Origin: Cryptomeria japonica
Taxonomy: Eukaryota > Streptophyta > Pinopsida > Cupressales > Cupressaceae
Assembly (NCBI RefSeq): GCF_030272615.1
Contig: NC_081410.1
Span: 115,045,140 to 115,109,139, forward strand
Direction of reading: 5' to 3'
DNA: 64,000 bases
The stretch's first letter is position 1; the number at the start of each line of letters is the position of its first letter. This document shows positions 34,331 to 48,600 of this stretch, piece after piece. The notes under the pieces are model-generated. The model ran no database searches, had not been told where the DNA came from, and saw only the letters and a list, made by a program, of their open reading frames with translations. The position numbers were made by a program, and so were the translations under genes.

Positions 34331-35807
34331 TTGTTGAACACGCCATAGGACTGAGGGGGGTGAATCAATCTGAACCTAAAAATAATTTATCTTTAAGCAC
34401 TTAAACCTCAAACCACAATTATCTTATCTCTACAATAATGAAACATGAAACCATAAATCACAATACACAAGAGAACACCAAATATACATGGAAAAGCCTA
34501 AGCAGGGATAAACCATGATGAGAATCACACTAAGAATATGAATAAATTATTATGATGTTTTAGGCTTAAGACCATGGTAGCTCACTACTCCCAATTTTTA
34601 CTTGCAATACTAAGGTGTACAATCTTAGGGCAAGATACAATGGACTTGCATTACTAAGATGCACAATTTCAGAGAAAGATATAATAGACTTGCATTACTA
34701 AAGCTCACTACTCCAAGGCAACATACAATAGACTTGCATTACTAAAGCTCACTACTCCAAAGCAAGATACAAATCTACACGAGCTGCCAAAAGGACGTGT
34801 TGTCTTTCGATAGGAATAGGAAATGATGAATTGAAAGGAATAAGATGTCCTAATCATGAAATTGTCCTTGAACCATTGTGTCAAGCGAACAATATTGTAG
34901 CAAACATATCTCATACATTCATTGTCTCAAAATTCTAACACATTGAAAGATATGAACATCAAAGCTCATCACAAACTAAAATTCACACTTATGCTTCTCC
35001 ATATATACTTGCACACCATGCATAATCAATCCACACCAATCCATCATGAAATCAACACATCTGCAAATCTATATATACTAGGTTATTCATTAAAACCCTC
35101 AAGTAGGTCGGTCATAAACAAAATATACATGAATTAGACAAAGTTGGCCACCATGATCAACTATGCTAAAAGTGGTCCACTGTAAGAGATAAAGGGGACC
35201 AAAATATATCAAAACAAGTCTTCCAAAGGAAATTCAAATGAACCACACACTCTAATATCCTCCAAAGTCGGCATCAAACGTAATGTGTAGATAATCAATA
35301 AAGCATGTTGACAAGTTAGCCCAAAACCATCACCCAATGCAAATTACTCAATGCGGATCTTTACGTGCCATGTAAGACCCGTAAAATATCTTAATTCAAC
35401 CTCCAATGCATATCTAGACCAAAAGAGAATGATCCAAATAAGATAAATTAAGTAAGTCGAGCAGTGAGCAACTAAACAACATAACTTCACTTATCGGGCA
35501 AACAAACACATGAAATATGAACTGGAACATTGCACGAACCATATAAACATGTCATCTAAGCCGCAACACTTAAAACATCATAGCAAAGAATTCTCCAAAC
35601 CAATCCTATCAAACAACTCCTCTGCTAGCAAACTATAACCACCAACTTTACTATCTAAGCAACAAAGGCCCTAAAAACATGATAGTTGAACATCCACATA
35701 ATGTAGAAATTATATCCAAAACCACAAGCCATCATCTTTAAAGGCCAAAGGAAAATAGAGCATTCTCCATTAAGACATTAAATACTATTTCTTGCATATC
35801 AATATCA
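34329..35807. other. LTR-like and repeat DNA, no gene seen
   Basis: Starts TGTTGTTGAACACGCC, followed by GGACTGAGGGGGGTGAATCA, a phrase that from memory is typical of plant LTR ends. No second copy lies in the window. The remainder is A-rich with no coding sequence. It ends where the truncated copia copy begins. Confidence 0.35.
34640..34772. repeat. About 47-50-bp tandem repeat, three copies
   Basis: Units share ATAGACTTGCATTACTAA and GCTCACTACTCCAA (about 34628-34772), with one diverged copy upstream. Confidence 0.75.
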
Positions 35808-38800
35808 CATAAACACCGGTGGATCTTTTGTTATCAATATCACATGCCCAGTCTAATTCCACATAACCATTAATATCAAGGGAAATCTTGTCTCCTCTCA
35901 GATTACCATGATAACACAAAGAATATTCTAAGGTACCCTTCAAATATTTGAACTCTTTTAACTACATCCCAATTAATTCTACCAAGAAAACTTCCCATGG
36001 GTTGGGCAATGTCTGGTCTAGAAAACCATAGCATACATCAAACTTCCAACTGCATTGTGGTAAGGTACTTTTCTCATGTCTTCCATCTCTGATGGAGATG
36101 TAGGACAATCTAAAATAGATAACTTTGTTCCAATTATAAAAGGAGCACATATTGGTCTACAATCCTGCATGTTGAACCATTGTAAAACTAAATTCACATA
36201 CTTACTCTGGCCTAGCCATATCTTTCTATTCACTTTATCTCTTCTAATTTTCATCCCAAAAATGTGTTTCACTACACCAAGATCTTTTGTTTCAAATTTA
36301 GTAGCAAGTTGAGACTTTAAATCTAAAAATATACATTTCTCTTTACCAATGAATAACATATCATTAACATATATGCAATGTCTAAGAAATGGTCACCATC
36401 ATATTTATAATAAACATAATGATCTGATTTACAACATTCATATCCCAAACTCAACATATATGTATCGAATTTCTCCACATCCTAGGACTGCTTGAATACA
36501 AATATTTCTTCAATTTGCAAACCAAATTACTTTTACATTTTACCACATAGTGCTTTGGCTATGTCATAGAAATATCATCCTCCAAATCACAACAAATGAA
36601 AGTGGTTTTCACAACCATTAACTCAACCTCTAAATCATAAGCAGTAGCAATAGTAAGAAAAAAATATAATGAATGTCATTTTTGCAACATGAGAAAATAT
36701 TTCACCATAATCAACACCCTAAACTTGAGAGCAGCCTTTCGCAACCAACCTTGCTTTATACTTTTCAGTACCTCCATCTAAACCAATCTTTTTCTTGAAC
36801 ATCCATTTGCAACCAACTGGTTGACATAATTTAGGCAATGGTATATATCTCATGTACCATTCTTTTTCAAAGCTATCATTTCTTCTTCCATAGCAATCTT
36901 TCAAGATTTTGCATCATTTATACATAATGTCTCTTCTACAGATCTAGGTTCATCCACATTAGTATTCAAGAAAAAATACATCTCCAATCATCAAGTAAAT
37001 ACCTTTTAGGTGGTTGTTTAGGTCTTGTAGACCTTCAAACAAGTTGAGTTGGAGGTTCTTCCTCCTCTTCTGAAGATTCATAGCTAGATGAGCTGTCAAC
37101 TTCTTGTCTATCTAGGGGTCTTGATTCATCTCTTTTAGGTGTAGAAGAAAATTAAATCATAGCTTCTTGTTTAGTCTGTTTTAGTTGCAATATAACAGAA
37201 TAAGGCATAGAATCTGTAAAAAATAACAGTTCTATTTGTATTACCTTCCATGCAACGAGATCCCAAAGCTTGTAGCCTTTCACACCATAACTGTATCCGA
37301 TGAAGATACATTTCATAGCCTCGTTCTACAACTTTGTTCACTTCTCCTCTAGAACATGTGCATATGCCTCGCAACCAAACACTCTAACATGTTTCAATAA
37401 AGGCTTATGACCCAGCCATACCTCCATAGGCATTTTGTCAACATGAATTGATGTAGGAGATCTGTTAATCAAGTAGCAAGTAGTGGCAATAGCTTTAGCC
37501 CAAAACTTTTGTTCTAGACCAGCACCACTCAACCTACTAGCCTTCTCCATCATTAACCAGTTCATTCTTTCTACAACTTCATTCTTTTGTGAAGAATACA
37601 AAGTTGTTTTATGTCTGTGAATGTCATAATCTTCACATAATCTATCAAAATCATTAGAGAAAAATTCACTGCCATTCTCTAGTTTTTTTTTCAAGTTTGC
37701 AACTCAACCATTGCTTTAAATTCTTTAAATCGACCAGAAATTTTATATTCACTCTTTAAAAAATATACCCTGTCCTTTTTCTATAATTATCAATAAATGA
37801 AACATAATATGTGGTTTTTGCAATGGAAGGAAAAACTTCAGTACCAAACACATCAAAATGAATAAAATCCAACACACCACAAGATTTATGAGAACTCAAG
37901 TAAAACTAAATGTGGTTTTCTTTTCAATAAATGAAACGCTCACATAAATCAAAATCAAGATTACAATCGTTCAAACCTTCAACAAGGTTTTTCTTTTTCA
38001 AGATCCTTAGACTCTTTTCTTGAATGTGGCCAAGTCTCTGGTGGCATAACATAGTTTATCTGCAAGTAATTTCTATTCAGAAGAAAAAGCACCCTTAACT
38101 ACCCAAAAACCATGACCATCTAGTAAAAATGAAACCTTCACCTCTTCCAAGGATGTATTCATATATTTACTTTTCACATAAGTATTATTATACTCAACAA
38201 TGTATGCATCTAGATTATACAGTGCCAAATTCAACACCTCTAGCAATTGCCATAGCACCTCTAACTATTTTGCATCTTGCATCAGAAAAGACTACCTCCA
38301 CACCTACATCTATTAGTTTGCTCACACACAATAGATTTCGAGCTAGTCCGAGGATATACAGCACACCACTAATCATTTTTATTCTACCATCAGGAAACCT
38401 AATTCTAACTTTACTGCAACCAGCAATATCTAAATGAGAATCATCACCCAAAAACACCTTACCTCCATTAAATTCTTCATATTCAAAAAAATAATCTTTA
38501 TTGGAAGTCCTATGAAAAGATGCACCTAATTCAATTAACCATGCATCATTACTTGCATGAGTGGGAAAAGCTACAATGAATGCATCACCATCCTCCTTCT
38601 TGGACCTGTAATCAGAATCAAACTTCTTTTTCTTTTTCTTCTTCTTTTTCTTTTTCTTCTTCTTTTCTTATTTGCAATCCTTATGAAGTGTCCTTATTTA
38701 CCACAATTCCAGCAAATGACTTTGGACTTTCCAAGAGATTTGTATCTCCCTTTGAACTTGGATTTGTCATGCTTCTCATTCTTCTTGCCTTCTTCGTTAA

Positions 38801-40547
38801 GTCTTCCACGAGCAGTTAGGACTTCCTTCTAACTGATAGATACCTTCTTCCACATCTCTTCACAAAGCAAGGCACCCTCCACATCTTCAGACATCAAAAC
38901 AACAGAAGTACTACCGATAGCCATAACAAGAGAATCCCAAGAATCATGCAAAGAACAAAGTAAGATCTGACATTTCTCCTCCTCATCCATCTTGAAACCA
39001 ACAGATGCCAATTGAGTCAACATATTGAATGCTTCCAGGTGGTCTATAACCCATCCACTCTCTTCCATTCTCAAGGAATACAATTTCTTTCTCAAGAAAA
39101 TATGATTCAATAAATATGTGGTTTGATACATCTCACCAAGCTCCATAGCTTCTTTGCAAAGGTCTCTTCATGGACATTGATTAGAACAGAGTCCGCCAAA
39201 CACAATTTGATTAGACCCTTAGCTTTACAATCCATGACATCATACCGAGTAGCCGAAATAGGATCTAAAAGTTTTAAGACATTCACATCAACATTATCCC
39301 ACAGATCTCGATCTATCAGCAAATCCTCCATTTTAAGCTTCCACATCTCAAAATTACTTTCAGAAATTTTCTCCACCTTTATTCTCCATGACAAAATTGT
39401 CATCTGACAATTCTTACAACAAGATCAAAAAATATCTTCTACACAAGCTCCCACTCAAATATGGATTAGTTCAAAAAACCCAACAACCAAAAACTGAAAC
39501 CAAAGGTGATTAGACTCTAATACCACTTGTAAGGAAGTTAAGCAATGGACCAACTTTCTACACTAACCTTGAGAGGAGGGTAATGCAAAAAAATTATAAA
39601 TCTTTAAAACAATTACAAAAACTTAACATAAATAGCATGCATGCCACAAGACAATGATTTACATGGGGAAAACCCTTTTGTGAGAAAAAGCCCCACTCCA
39701 AAAGCCGTTCAATATATTATTAAAAAATCAACAAAATACAATAAGCTTGCAAAGCAAGCTTCTCACATGAGTATCACCCACAGAGACCTAGAGGCAACTC
39801 AATAGCTATCAGACTCTTGCATATAACCTCCATCTCACACACCTAATATATAGAAAATACAATACATAAAATTGTCAAACGACATTACAAAACTATGGGC
39901 TAAAAGCACTCACTCACATGAGTATCACCCACGGAGACCTAGAGGCAACTCAACAGCTATCAGACTCTTACACACAACGTCCATCTCATGCACCTAATAT
40001 ATAGGAGATACAATACATAAAATTGTCAAACTATATTACAAAACTATGTGCTAAAACCACTTTAGGGTGGTGTTCATCTCATCTCCAATTCAAGGTGACC
40101 TATGATGTGTCAATATACACACCAACATGTGTAACTCCCTTTTATAGCTCATTTATGTGTCCAACGCGTTTTAATATTTCCTATTTTAGGAGATCCAATT
40201 TTCAAAGGCCATAAATTTTGAACCAAGTGTTTGATTGACGAACCAATTGAAGCACCGAAGAAGTCACAACGTGCTCTATTAACCTATAACTTGATACATC
40301 AATTAAAGACACTTTTGGGTTGGTTTCGAGCCTCAAAGGCCCTCAAAATTGACTTCAAAACTTTCAAAAATGGAAACTTTAAGATCTTCAAATCTAGTCA
40401 TGATCTTGCAACAAAAATTTAATGACATGCATATCTAGCCAATTTGAAACTTGGCGAAAAAATTTGGACCAATCTAGGCTCAAATGAAAACCTACTCAAA
40501 ATAGTAATCTTATGTATAGGCAAGGTGGAGACACCATTTTCCTAACA
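35808..40547 (-). mobile_element. Second copy of the same copia family, 3'-truncated and strongly decayed
   Basis: Collinear with 27690-32284 of the complete element, but left of 35808 the rest of RNase H and the 3' LTR are missing. On minus: gag (KISESNFEMWKLKMEDLLID near 39385), protease region near 38530, integrase (GSEFFSNDFDRLCEDYDIHR near 37670; VFGCEAYAHVLEEK near 37375), and reverse transcriptase (LFIGKEKCIFLDLKSQLATK near 36355). The primer site (39510-39525) is degenerate. Many stops and frameshifts make it clearly older or less constrained than the complete copy. Confidence 0.9.
39528..40547 (-). repeat. 5' LTR of the second copia copy, with an internal duplication
   Basis: Begins TGTAAGGAAGTTA and ends CCTAACA on plus. 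It is 1020 bp against 860 bp for the intact copy, because a 151-bp block starting CTCACATGAGTATCACCCAC is present twice in tandem (39762-39912 and 39913-40063). Confidence 0.85.
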
Positions 40548-40550
40548 AAT

Positions 40551-40615
40551 TTTGGGAGGAAACCTGTTATGAGACCATCAGCAACTCAATTGGTCATAGC
40601 ATTGCTTGTATGGTA
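40551..40615 (+). pseudogene. Short LINE ORF1 scrap abutting the copia LTR
   Basis: The plus strand reads FWEETCYETISNSIGHSIAC, matching FWDESCYEAIDNSIGQFF of the LINE ORF1 at 32285-33120. Homology fades after about 40615. Confidence 0.45.
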
Positions 40616-42667
40616 GTCTGGAGAAAAGGACCGTCTCCCCTTACCCCTTCAAAGGTGACAAAAGAGAATTATATTGTGCAAGGTCAAGACCCTTTTCTCC
40701 TACTAATTTCCAACCAAAATCTCTCTCACCTCTTTTTTCCCTATTTCAAATTCATTCCTTTTGCTTTGATGGCTGGCATGCTATGGATCTAAACCCTTCC
40801 AACTCTTATCTAATCAAAACAAAATTATACCATGCAAATTTGAAAGCAAATACATTTCTTCCTTTTTATCAACAAATTATGAGCATATTAATTTCATCAA
40901 GAAGGCATGTATTAGAGTTTTCATGTTCTCTTATGGTGTAGTTTACATTTTCTTTCACTCAAAGAAAATTTCAATTAGTATAAAATAGAAAATTGTCTTG
41001 TACATTGTTCTATTATTTCATTCTACATTTAATGTGCCAAAAATAGTTTTAAAATTTTATCAAACTTTATTTATTTTTTAAATATGTAATGTCCTTAATT
41101 ATAATGTGGTTAAGATATATTTATTTCAACTTACCCCATTACAACTCCCTTGCTAGATCTTCATTTGTCAATCTAAAGTTAGCTCTGATAAATTCATTAG
41201 GTTAAACATACTTATAGCTCAATCCATATAAATTTATGATTTTGGTAAAATTGCATTACCTTATATAAGGATTAGCCAGTTTTGCTTCGATATAATGTGC
41301 AAGTCGTCACGTTTTCTTGCCTAAATGAGAGCCTACTCTAATCGGTCTATATTAAAAAATTGGGCTTTGGTTTCTCCCCTTCACTGAGAATATTTATATT
41401 GTATCCCAAGAAGAGCATGTCATTCAAAATAGGTATCCTAATGTTGATAGTTGATATCCTTTCGCCATCAGATCTTGTGTCAGCTCCTTAAAAGCGGATA
41501 ATGGTGACACCGACAACTCCTCAATTAAAAAGAGTTTTAGAATGTGACCAAACACACAAGTATCATGGCCCTCAATCCATTATTTCCTCTAAGCACATGC
41601 AGCAAAAATGTATTTGTTCAGCCATTCATTCAATCAATCGACATACACAAACACGCAAAAATGTATTTTCGATAGACTGTTCGGCCTCGTGGACATTCAT
41701 TCATTCAATCAACATGCACAAACATGAGATATGTGAGAGTTTAAACCAGGAATCCCCTAACTCTTCGGAAGAATGTCAGTACAAATTGTAGCGAGCAAAA
41801 TTGAAGTAGGTGCACGCAGATAGAAACTCGAGATCAGCTAGACAATTAAGTATTCAGAAGAATAAATACTCCGCATAATATTTGACAACGCAGCGAATTC
41901 CAAGCCATAAAAATAATCACAATTTTAACTAGACAAATACACAAAATATTAATCTTATTGAAATGGAACTTTAAATATACATCATTATGTGAGATGCTGC
42001 ATTGCATACGTTCATCCACTGATGATTAATTATAGATCTTTTCCTGGAATTTCTAGCCTTCTGTTGCCATTATTCTTTTCCCTCAAATCTTACTCTGACT
42101 CTTCCAAATCAATGAGTTTTTTTTAAACAACTTGAATTAAATGGATAGACAGAAACTGATAATAGAGTATGGAAATATCAATGACTAACTAGATGGTCTG
42201 CTGTTTGGAATGTTGACTATTAGAAGTAATTTTCAACTATCATCTTCACACACTGAAACTAACTATACGTATAAAAAGTAAGATTTCAAAAAAACCAATA
42301 CAACAAATGTAACATTGAAAGAATTGCATTAATATTACATTACAATCATTAATCTTCGAACAGAATAAATGTTTCATCGCAAAGTAATCAGTATAAGAGG
42401 AAACAGAAACGAAATGAATGAATAAGTATTAACTCTTACATTAACCCATAAGCGCAGGTTAAATTCATACTCCAAACCAAAAAGAGAAATATAAATCAAA
42501 TGATTTGCACCATACCAGTTTCTCTGCAATGTGGTAAGGGAGCCTACTATGGAAAATCGATGCGGTCATGGTGCACAAATGTCCATTTGGACATAATACT
42601 AAGTGTCGTTAAGACTTAACAGATCAATTTCAACTAACTACTACATTATCCAAAAATATCTGCAGCC
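40616..42667. other. Intergenic region and 3' flank of the coatomer gene
   Basis: No supported coding sequence. A direct repeat (CATTCATTCAATCAA with ACACAAACA, near 41625 and 41698) is present. The last few hundred bases must contain the 3' UTR of the minus-strand coatomer gene. I could not choose a polyadenylation site. Confidence 0.4.
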
Positions 42668-45600
42668 TTAGCTTTCACTAACAATATCATGGATGACACC
42701 ACTGACATATTCATCCTCAGACCTTACGGCAACCCTCATAGCAACTTGATTAGGCCCATCAATACCAAAAGATAATCTAACAAGCACTTGGACATCGCCA
42801 ATGAATCTACCGGCCAATAGACATGTATGCGACCTTGAATTGCTTTGCACCACATCAGTTCCCTATGAAACAATAATAAGGTAACAACAGTTTAAACACT
42901 ATTGAATTTCAGATTGCAGGACATCAATGAGTCCACTTTTAGCCACAAACAAATAGGAAGTACCAAAACTCAGAAGCATAATATGATAAATCTAAACTCA
43001 AAAAGCACAATATGATATATCCATCTTACCTCACATGGCTGCATTCCAAGAAGCTCAATTACAGCTTTTACAGCTTCTACTAAACTCTCCCTCACACCAA
43101 GACCATAGTCATCCACACGTTCATTGTCTGCCCCTAATGACTCCCATGCATTTCTGAAATTTGAAACCCCGACCTTCAACATGTAATCTGCTGGATTCAC
43201 CTGGATAAGATAAAAAAGATGCAAATTATAAATTATGAGTATTTATGTACGTGTATATAATAGAATTATCATCAGAATGTACAACCTCCAATTCTTCTAG
43301 TTGGTATTCATCTTCAACTCCCTCTTCTTCTACGTCTCCAGAGGCAGGATCAACCTGAAACACAATCTCTCAATTAGGCTTTCCCCTCAGAATAACCAGT
43401 TGTATCATATATTGCCAGAGAACACTGAACAGCATAACAAATAATAGAATGTAAATACTAAATAGCTTTCTTCAATTCTTTACAATTAAATTAATTATAA
43501 ATGGGCACCAATCAAATCAGCATCGGTATGTGCAAATACACATTATCTAGTTGGCATTATTCAGCTTGTTATCTCCTTTGACAAATCCTTTGCCAAGCAT
43601 GATGGGTGCTCTCTTTATATGTTAATGGAAACAATTGGGAAGAGATCAGTTGACAATCAATGTTATTTTTATTTGCTTAAGCATACTGGGCAATGGTACA
43701 TCGTTATTAATATTTTTTATTACCCTTTGAAGATTATATGTTATACAATTATTTAAGTTTCCCTTGGGAGATTAGAAATCTTCATTTCAATTTCATGCAT
43801 TGTTAAGAGTACTTCAAATATGATGCACTCTGTTGATTAGCTATAAAAAATTTAATCAGCTCTAGATATAAGAACTTTCAAATTCACAGTAGACTAGAAG
43901 TTATAACCCATTTAACTAAGTAAATTTGATGAGTCGATAGAAATTTATATACTCATTCGGTATATGACAAAAAGTATAGTTCTAAAAAATGAGGAAAACC
44001 ATACTGGGAAAGTATGGTAAGGACTAAGGTCCTACAAAACTTGCCCAACTCCATCCAACAAGCATCAAAGAGTTAAAAAAACTCCCATTTGTATTTAGAA
44101 CATAACCTAGAATTTAACCTCTTTCCATTTACCCCTGTTGGTCATGTTAATCAAGTGTCAACTTCATATATTTTCTGAATGAGAAATTTTTTCAAAGCCT
44201 CTACAAAATTCCCACCTACATCCTGATTGCGCACCTTTCTCTCCCACTACAAGATATTGTAAAATTGAGTGTAATGAGAGGCTGTTTGCGGCAGATAGTC
44301 CTCCAGGGGTCACTTTCCCTTATACAAATGAGAAGTATCCCACCCCTCAATACACAACTCCATGCTATTTTGAATTTTCCTACTCAAACATCATTTATAT
44401 GACTTTGGGAGAACTTTTAGGCATTCCTATGTTTCTCTCTCCACCAAAAAAGAGGAGTTGGTGAGACATAGGGACTGATAATTATGCTGCTGAAAATATT
44501 AACTCTTTTATAGTTTAGTCTTAGATAGAATACACTAAACTTGATTGTAGCTAACAATCAAGTTTAAGAAAGTACCTCTTTCATTATAAATTTCATCAAG
44601 TTTGCAAATTTTCCAGTAGGGTGAGCTCCTTCTTGTATTTTAAAAGCCACAAAGACCTGCCCCGGTGAATCACAAGGCAGTGACCTCAGAGGTTTGGATG
44701 CCAATTCTATAAATTCATCCGGATCGGATGGATCCACTTCTACACGTACCTGTAAATACAAAGCAAAATGTTAAGACAATTAAATGCTAAGTATTTTCAG
44801 AACTGATTGCGGGAAATATTATCCTAAATTTTAAAAGGAACCCACACCTGATCAGATTATTTGAAAGATGTGCATGCAAAGTAAAGTGTATATAAAGCCA
44901 AAAATAAAAATTGAGTGGAATGTATCACAAAAGTATACAAAATCAATCCATTGAGACACCTACATTTTCCAATACTTGTCCTGGTATAGTGTTCGTGCAG
45001 TTGTATTGAAACACCGCATGATTAGAATAAATATGTTTCACAACATTCACTGAGTACTCTGTCTCTGCTTCAGTGAGTTCCACAGGTGCTGAAGACTGCA
45101 AAGATAAGAGAGTGAGTGGTTAAAATATAAATGTCACTTAGAAAGTAAGTGAGAAACAAAAATGGCTCACAGCTTGACACAGTAAATTTGACTGATTAAA
45201 GTTGATAAACAAAGGTAATTACAAAAGTGGTAAATAACCTTAAAAAGTTTGCCAAAGGCCGAAAACTCTGGAATGGAGGCAAGTAAGCTTTCATATGTCT
45301 CTGAAACAGATTTAACAGCAACAGACCCAGCATTTGTCGCAGCTGCTTTTTTACCAGAAGCCTTCTTCTCTGCCAATGGCTGTGATTTGACCTCCTTTGG
45401 AACAGAAACCAAGCTAAAAGGTTCTTCACTAGCTTCCTATATAGTTAGAAAGATATGAGGAAACAAGTCAACCTCCACCATATGCTCAGCAATGCCTTAA
45501 AAAAGCTTAAATAATTGTTTACTTACATATGCCTGTAAACTTGCTTCAAGGTTAACCAGTGGGAAGTCCAAGGTACCAAAAATGAAATCCTTCACATCCT

Positions 45601-48600
45601 TGCCAGTCTCGTCTGAATGAACATCCCCACCAAGAGCATTTAGGTAGAGTGTAGCTCGATCCCGAACCTAGAGAACCAAATAGAGTTCAAGTTTCTCTTT
45701 GGATACAACAACAAAAAAAATTTACAGCAGACTTGTACCCTGTAAAATGACTATCCCACACAGCAGGAGAGACAAAATTATCCACAAAAGGTAACAATAG
45801 CATAGAAAGAAAAAGAAGGTAAATTTGAAGGCAGGCATCAAAGTAAAAAACTTGTATACTATCCTAACTGCTAAAGTCTTTAACACAATACTAGAAGCAC
45901 ATTCAATCATAGATATGCAGCAAGAGAACTAGGCAACCTCAACTGCAATCCTAAGATGAGCTTTACTGCAAGACAGAAGAGAAGAATAACAGGAGTGAAC
46001 TGCAAACTTAGAACTAGCACCAACCCAAAAAAATGCAAATCCTTACCTCATCATCATTGTCAAAGAGGCATCGACGCAATAGTACAAATATGCGAGGCTG
46101 TACAGTGCATTGGCAATGATATGTTAGCATATATCTTCTGTAAAAAATCAGCTCAATCTTATTAGAATGACAACCCTTCAATATCTTGTCATCAGATATA
46201 TGAATAAAGAATGTGCACCTTTAAAGACTCAACCAGGGCACCGAACTTTGCTAGTGCACTCACAGCACTTGCCCTAACTGTTGCATTTTCAAGAATAATT
46301 CTATTGTATATATAACGAATATACTTGCTAGGGTCTGCAGTCTTTGGTCCTTCGTGACCAAGAAAATGAAGAATCTACAACACAGAGAGCTCATCAGTAC
46401 TATAAAATGATCCAAAGTAATGAATTGTCATGATGGAAAATTAATACGATAGAAGCTAAAATCTTTTGAACAAAAAGCAGGCAAACCATAAGATTCTTTT
46501 AAAAAATCAGGATTTAAACAGGAAAAAATCAGATTTATAAAAAAGGTTAAATAATGTAGAAAAAGGGATAAAAACTTGCTGCTTTCAAATTTTAAGGCAT
46601 TATATAGCATAAAGATATAGATAGCAAATAAAATTGAGAGTTTAGCCCATGAATTGTGGAATATAATTTTTGTTATTTATGGTCGTATCACTGATTACGT
46701 TGCATTGAACAGTGCATACCTATACTATATGTAACTGTTTCTTTTGAGTGAACAATAGTGATAACAGTCTTGGTCGCATGGGAAGAGTCGACAAACAATG
46801 ATTATCTGAATATCTTTTGGAAAAAATGTAAATCCCTTGATTATATCTGTCTTGTTTTTAGAATTGCGGTTGAGACCTTATTAATAAACTGTAATTTAAA
46901 GTAGAGTTTTTAGACCAAGCTGGAAGTGATCTTAAAGAAACCTTGTGAGGTTAAAGATAGTCTTAAAATGGCCTATTTGTCTGTCTCTGTTTCTCTCAAG
47001 TTGAAACATACAATAGACATAAATGAACTCCATAGACTAGATCATGTCATGGGTTCATGTAGATATTATAAATCGGTAACTTTATATTGAGAGATTGTCA
47101 AATTATTGTAAAACCATGAGAAAAATGCACCTTAATATGTGATTTGTTTTGTTGGAATATAATTGTTGGGTAGCTCGTTAACAAAATACTAGAAATCTAC
47201 TGCAGCCATCTGTATGTAGAGGCATTGAAAAAATAGATCTTCAAAAAGTTATTTTAAGGGAGAAGTTGGGAACTAGCTGAATATGGAAAGATATATAAAC
47301 AATTAATGGTATATATATATGTCATTATTTTGAAATGACATATATACAAAGGAGGATTGATGTTTGCTTAGATATGCTCTATTCAGGTTAGTTAGGCCCT
47401 AAACCTTAGTTTATTAGACTGGTTATCAAATGGATCTCCAATAAAAATCTAAAAAGATGTCATCCATGCATTTCGCATTATATCAGTAGGAATTCACTAC
47501 AACCATTAGCCCAATACTGTCGCCCAGAAATCTTGCCCTCTACATCACATTCCACAAGCATCACCACAGCTGAGAAAAAACAAACTACATTTAAACCACA
47601 AACTTAAGCTGGAACACGAACTTAGACTAGTTTGAAGCAAGCAAATGAAACAGCAAACTCTAGTACATCCATGAAAATTGCCAGTATAAATCCTGCCAAC
47701 CATGCCTAGGTGAAATCCGACATATAAAACTCCAATAAATTGCAAACATAGTCAGAAAACTAAACAAAAATTGGGGGGAACCAGTCAAAATTTAAAGTTA
47801 ATATTTCTTTTTAAATTGTGATTTTTATAGGGAAACAATTGTGAATTTCACCATTCTGCTATTAGTTGTGGTTTTTCCCAATTATTCTTCTTTGGCAATT
47901 ATATCAAAATTTAATGGTTCCCACACAGATCAATGAAGATTAAGAGTACATCAGCATCCAACAGTAGCAAAGGGAATGTTGAAAGGCAACTTGAGCTTAA
48001 CAAATGTATAACTTGTAAAAGCACCTAAAGGGGCAATTCGATGGTTGATAAGTGCACATACAAATAGCCCTATTGGCCAAGCCCAGCATATTTATGTTTT
48101 CCTGTTAAATTCATATTATAAAGGGCTTGGCCAGTAGAACTATTCATATATGTGAGAATAGGTCATCCAATAGCACCTTTACTAGTTTATAACACTCTCA
48201 TGGATTTAATGACTAGAGAGATTTTTCTGAATATATTAAAATGACTTTGAATGGATTAGAATTTATTAGTATTGATAACTATTTGAAAAGACACCAAAAA
48301 TAGATACAGTAAATTTCCACCACAAAAAATTATTTTTTTTATTTTCTATTAAGCAATGTATTTTTTAGTAATACTATAGTTATTTCAAAATAATAGATAC
48401 ATTAATTTTCATGTCATAATCTGATCAAACCCAAGGTGATTTTGTAAGACTGCAGAATGTGACATATTGATGAGATGAATCAAAGGTGATTTTGTAACTA
48501 TGAGGAATGACATGTATTGTATTGGTGCCAACTCTGAACCAGGTGACTTTGTAAGTGTAACATGCATTCATACACGTCTATTCAAAATATGTGTCAAAAA

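Noticed and set aside
38600-38680. Possible functional low-complexity protein from the CTT repeat.
   Set aside because: It is the antisense of a lysine/glutamate run after the copia gag knuckle.
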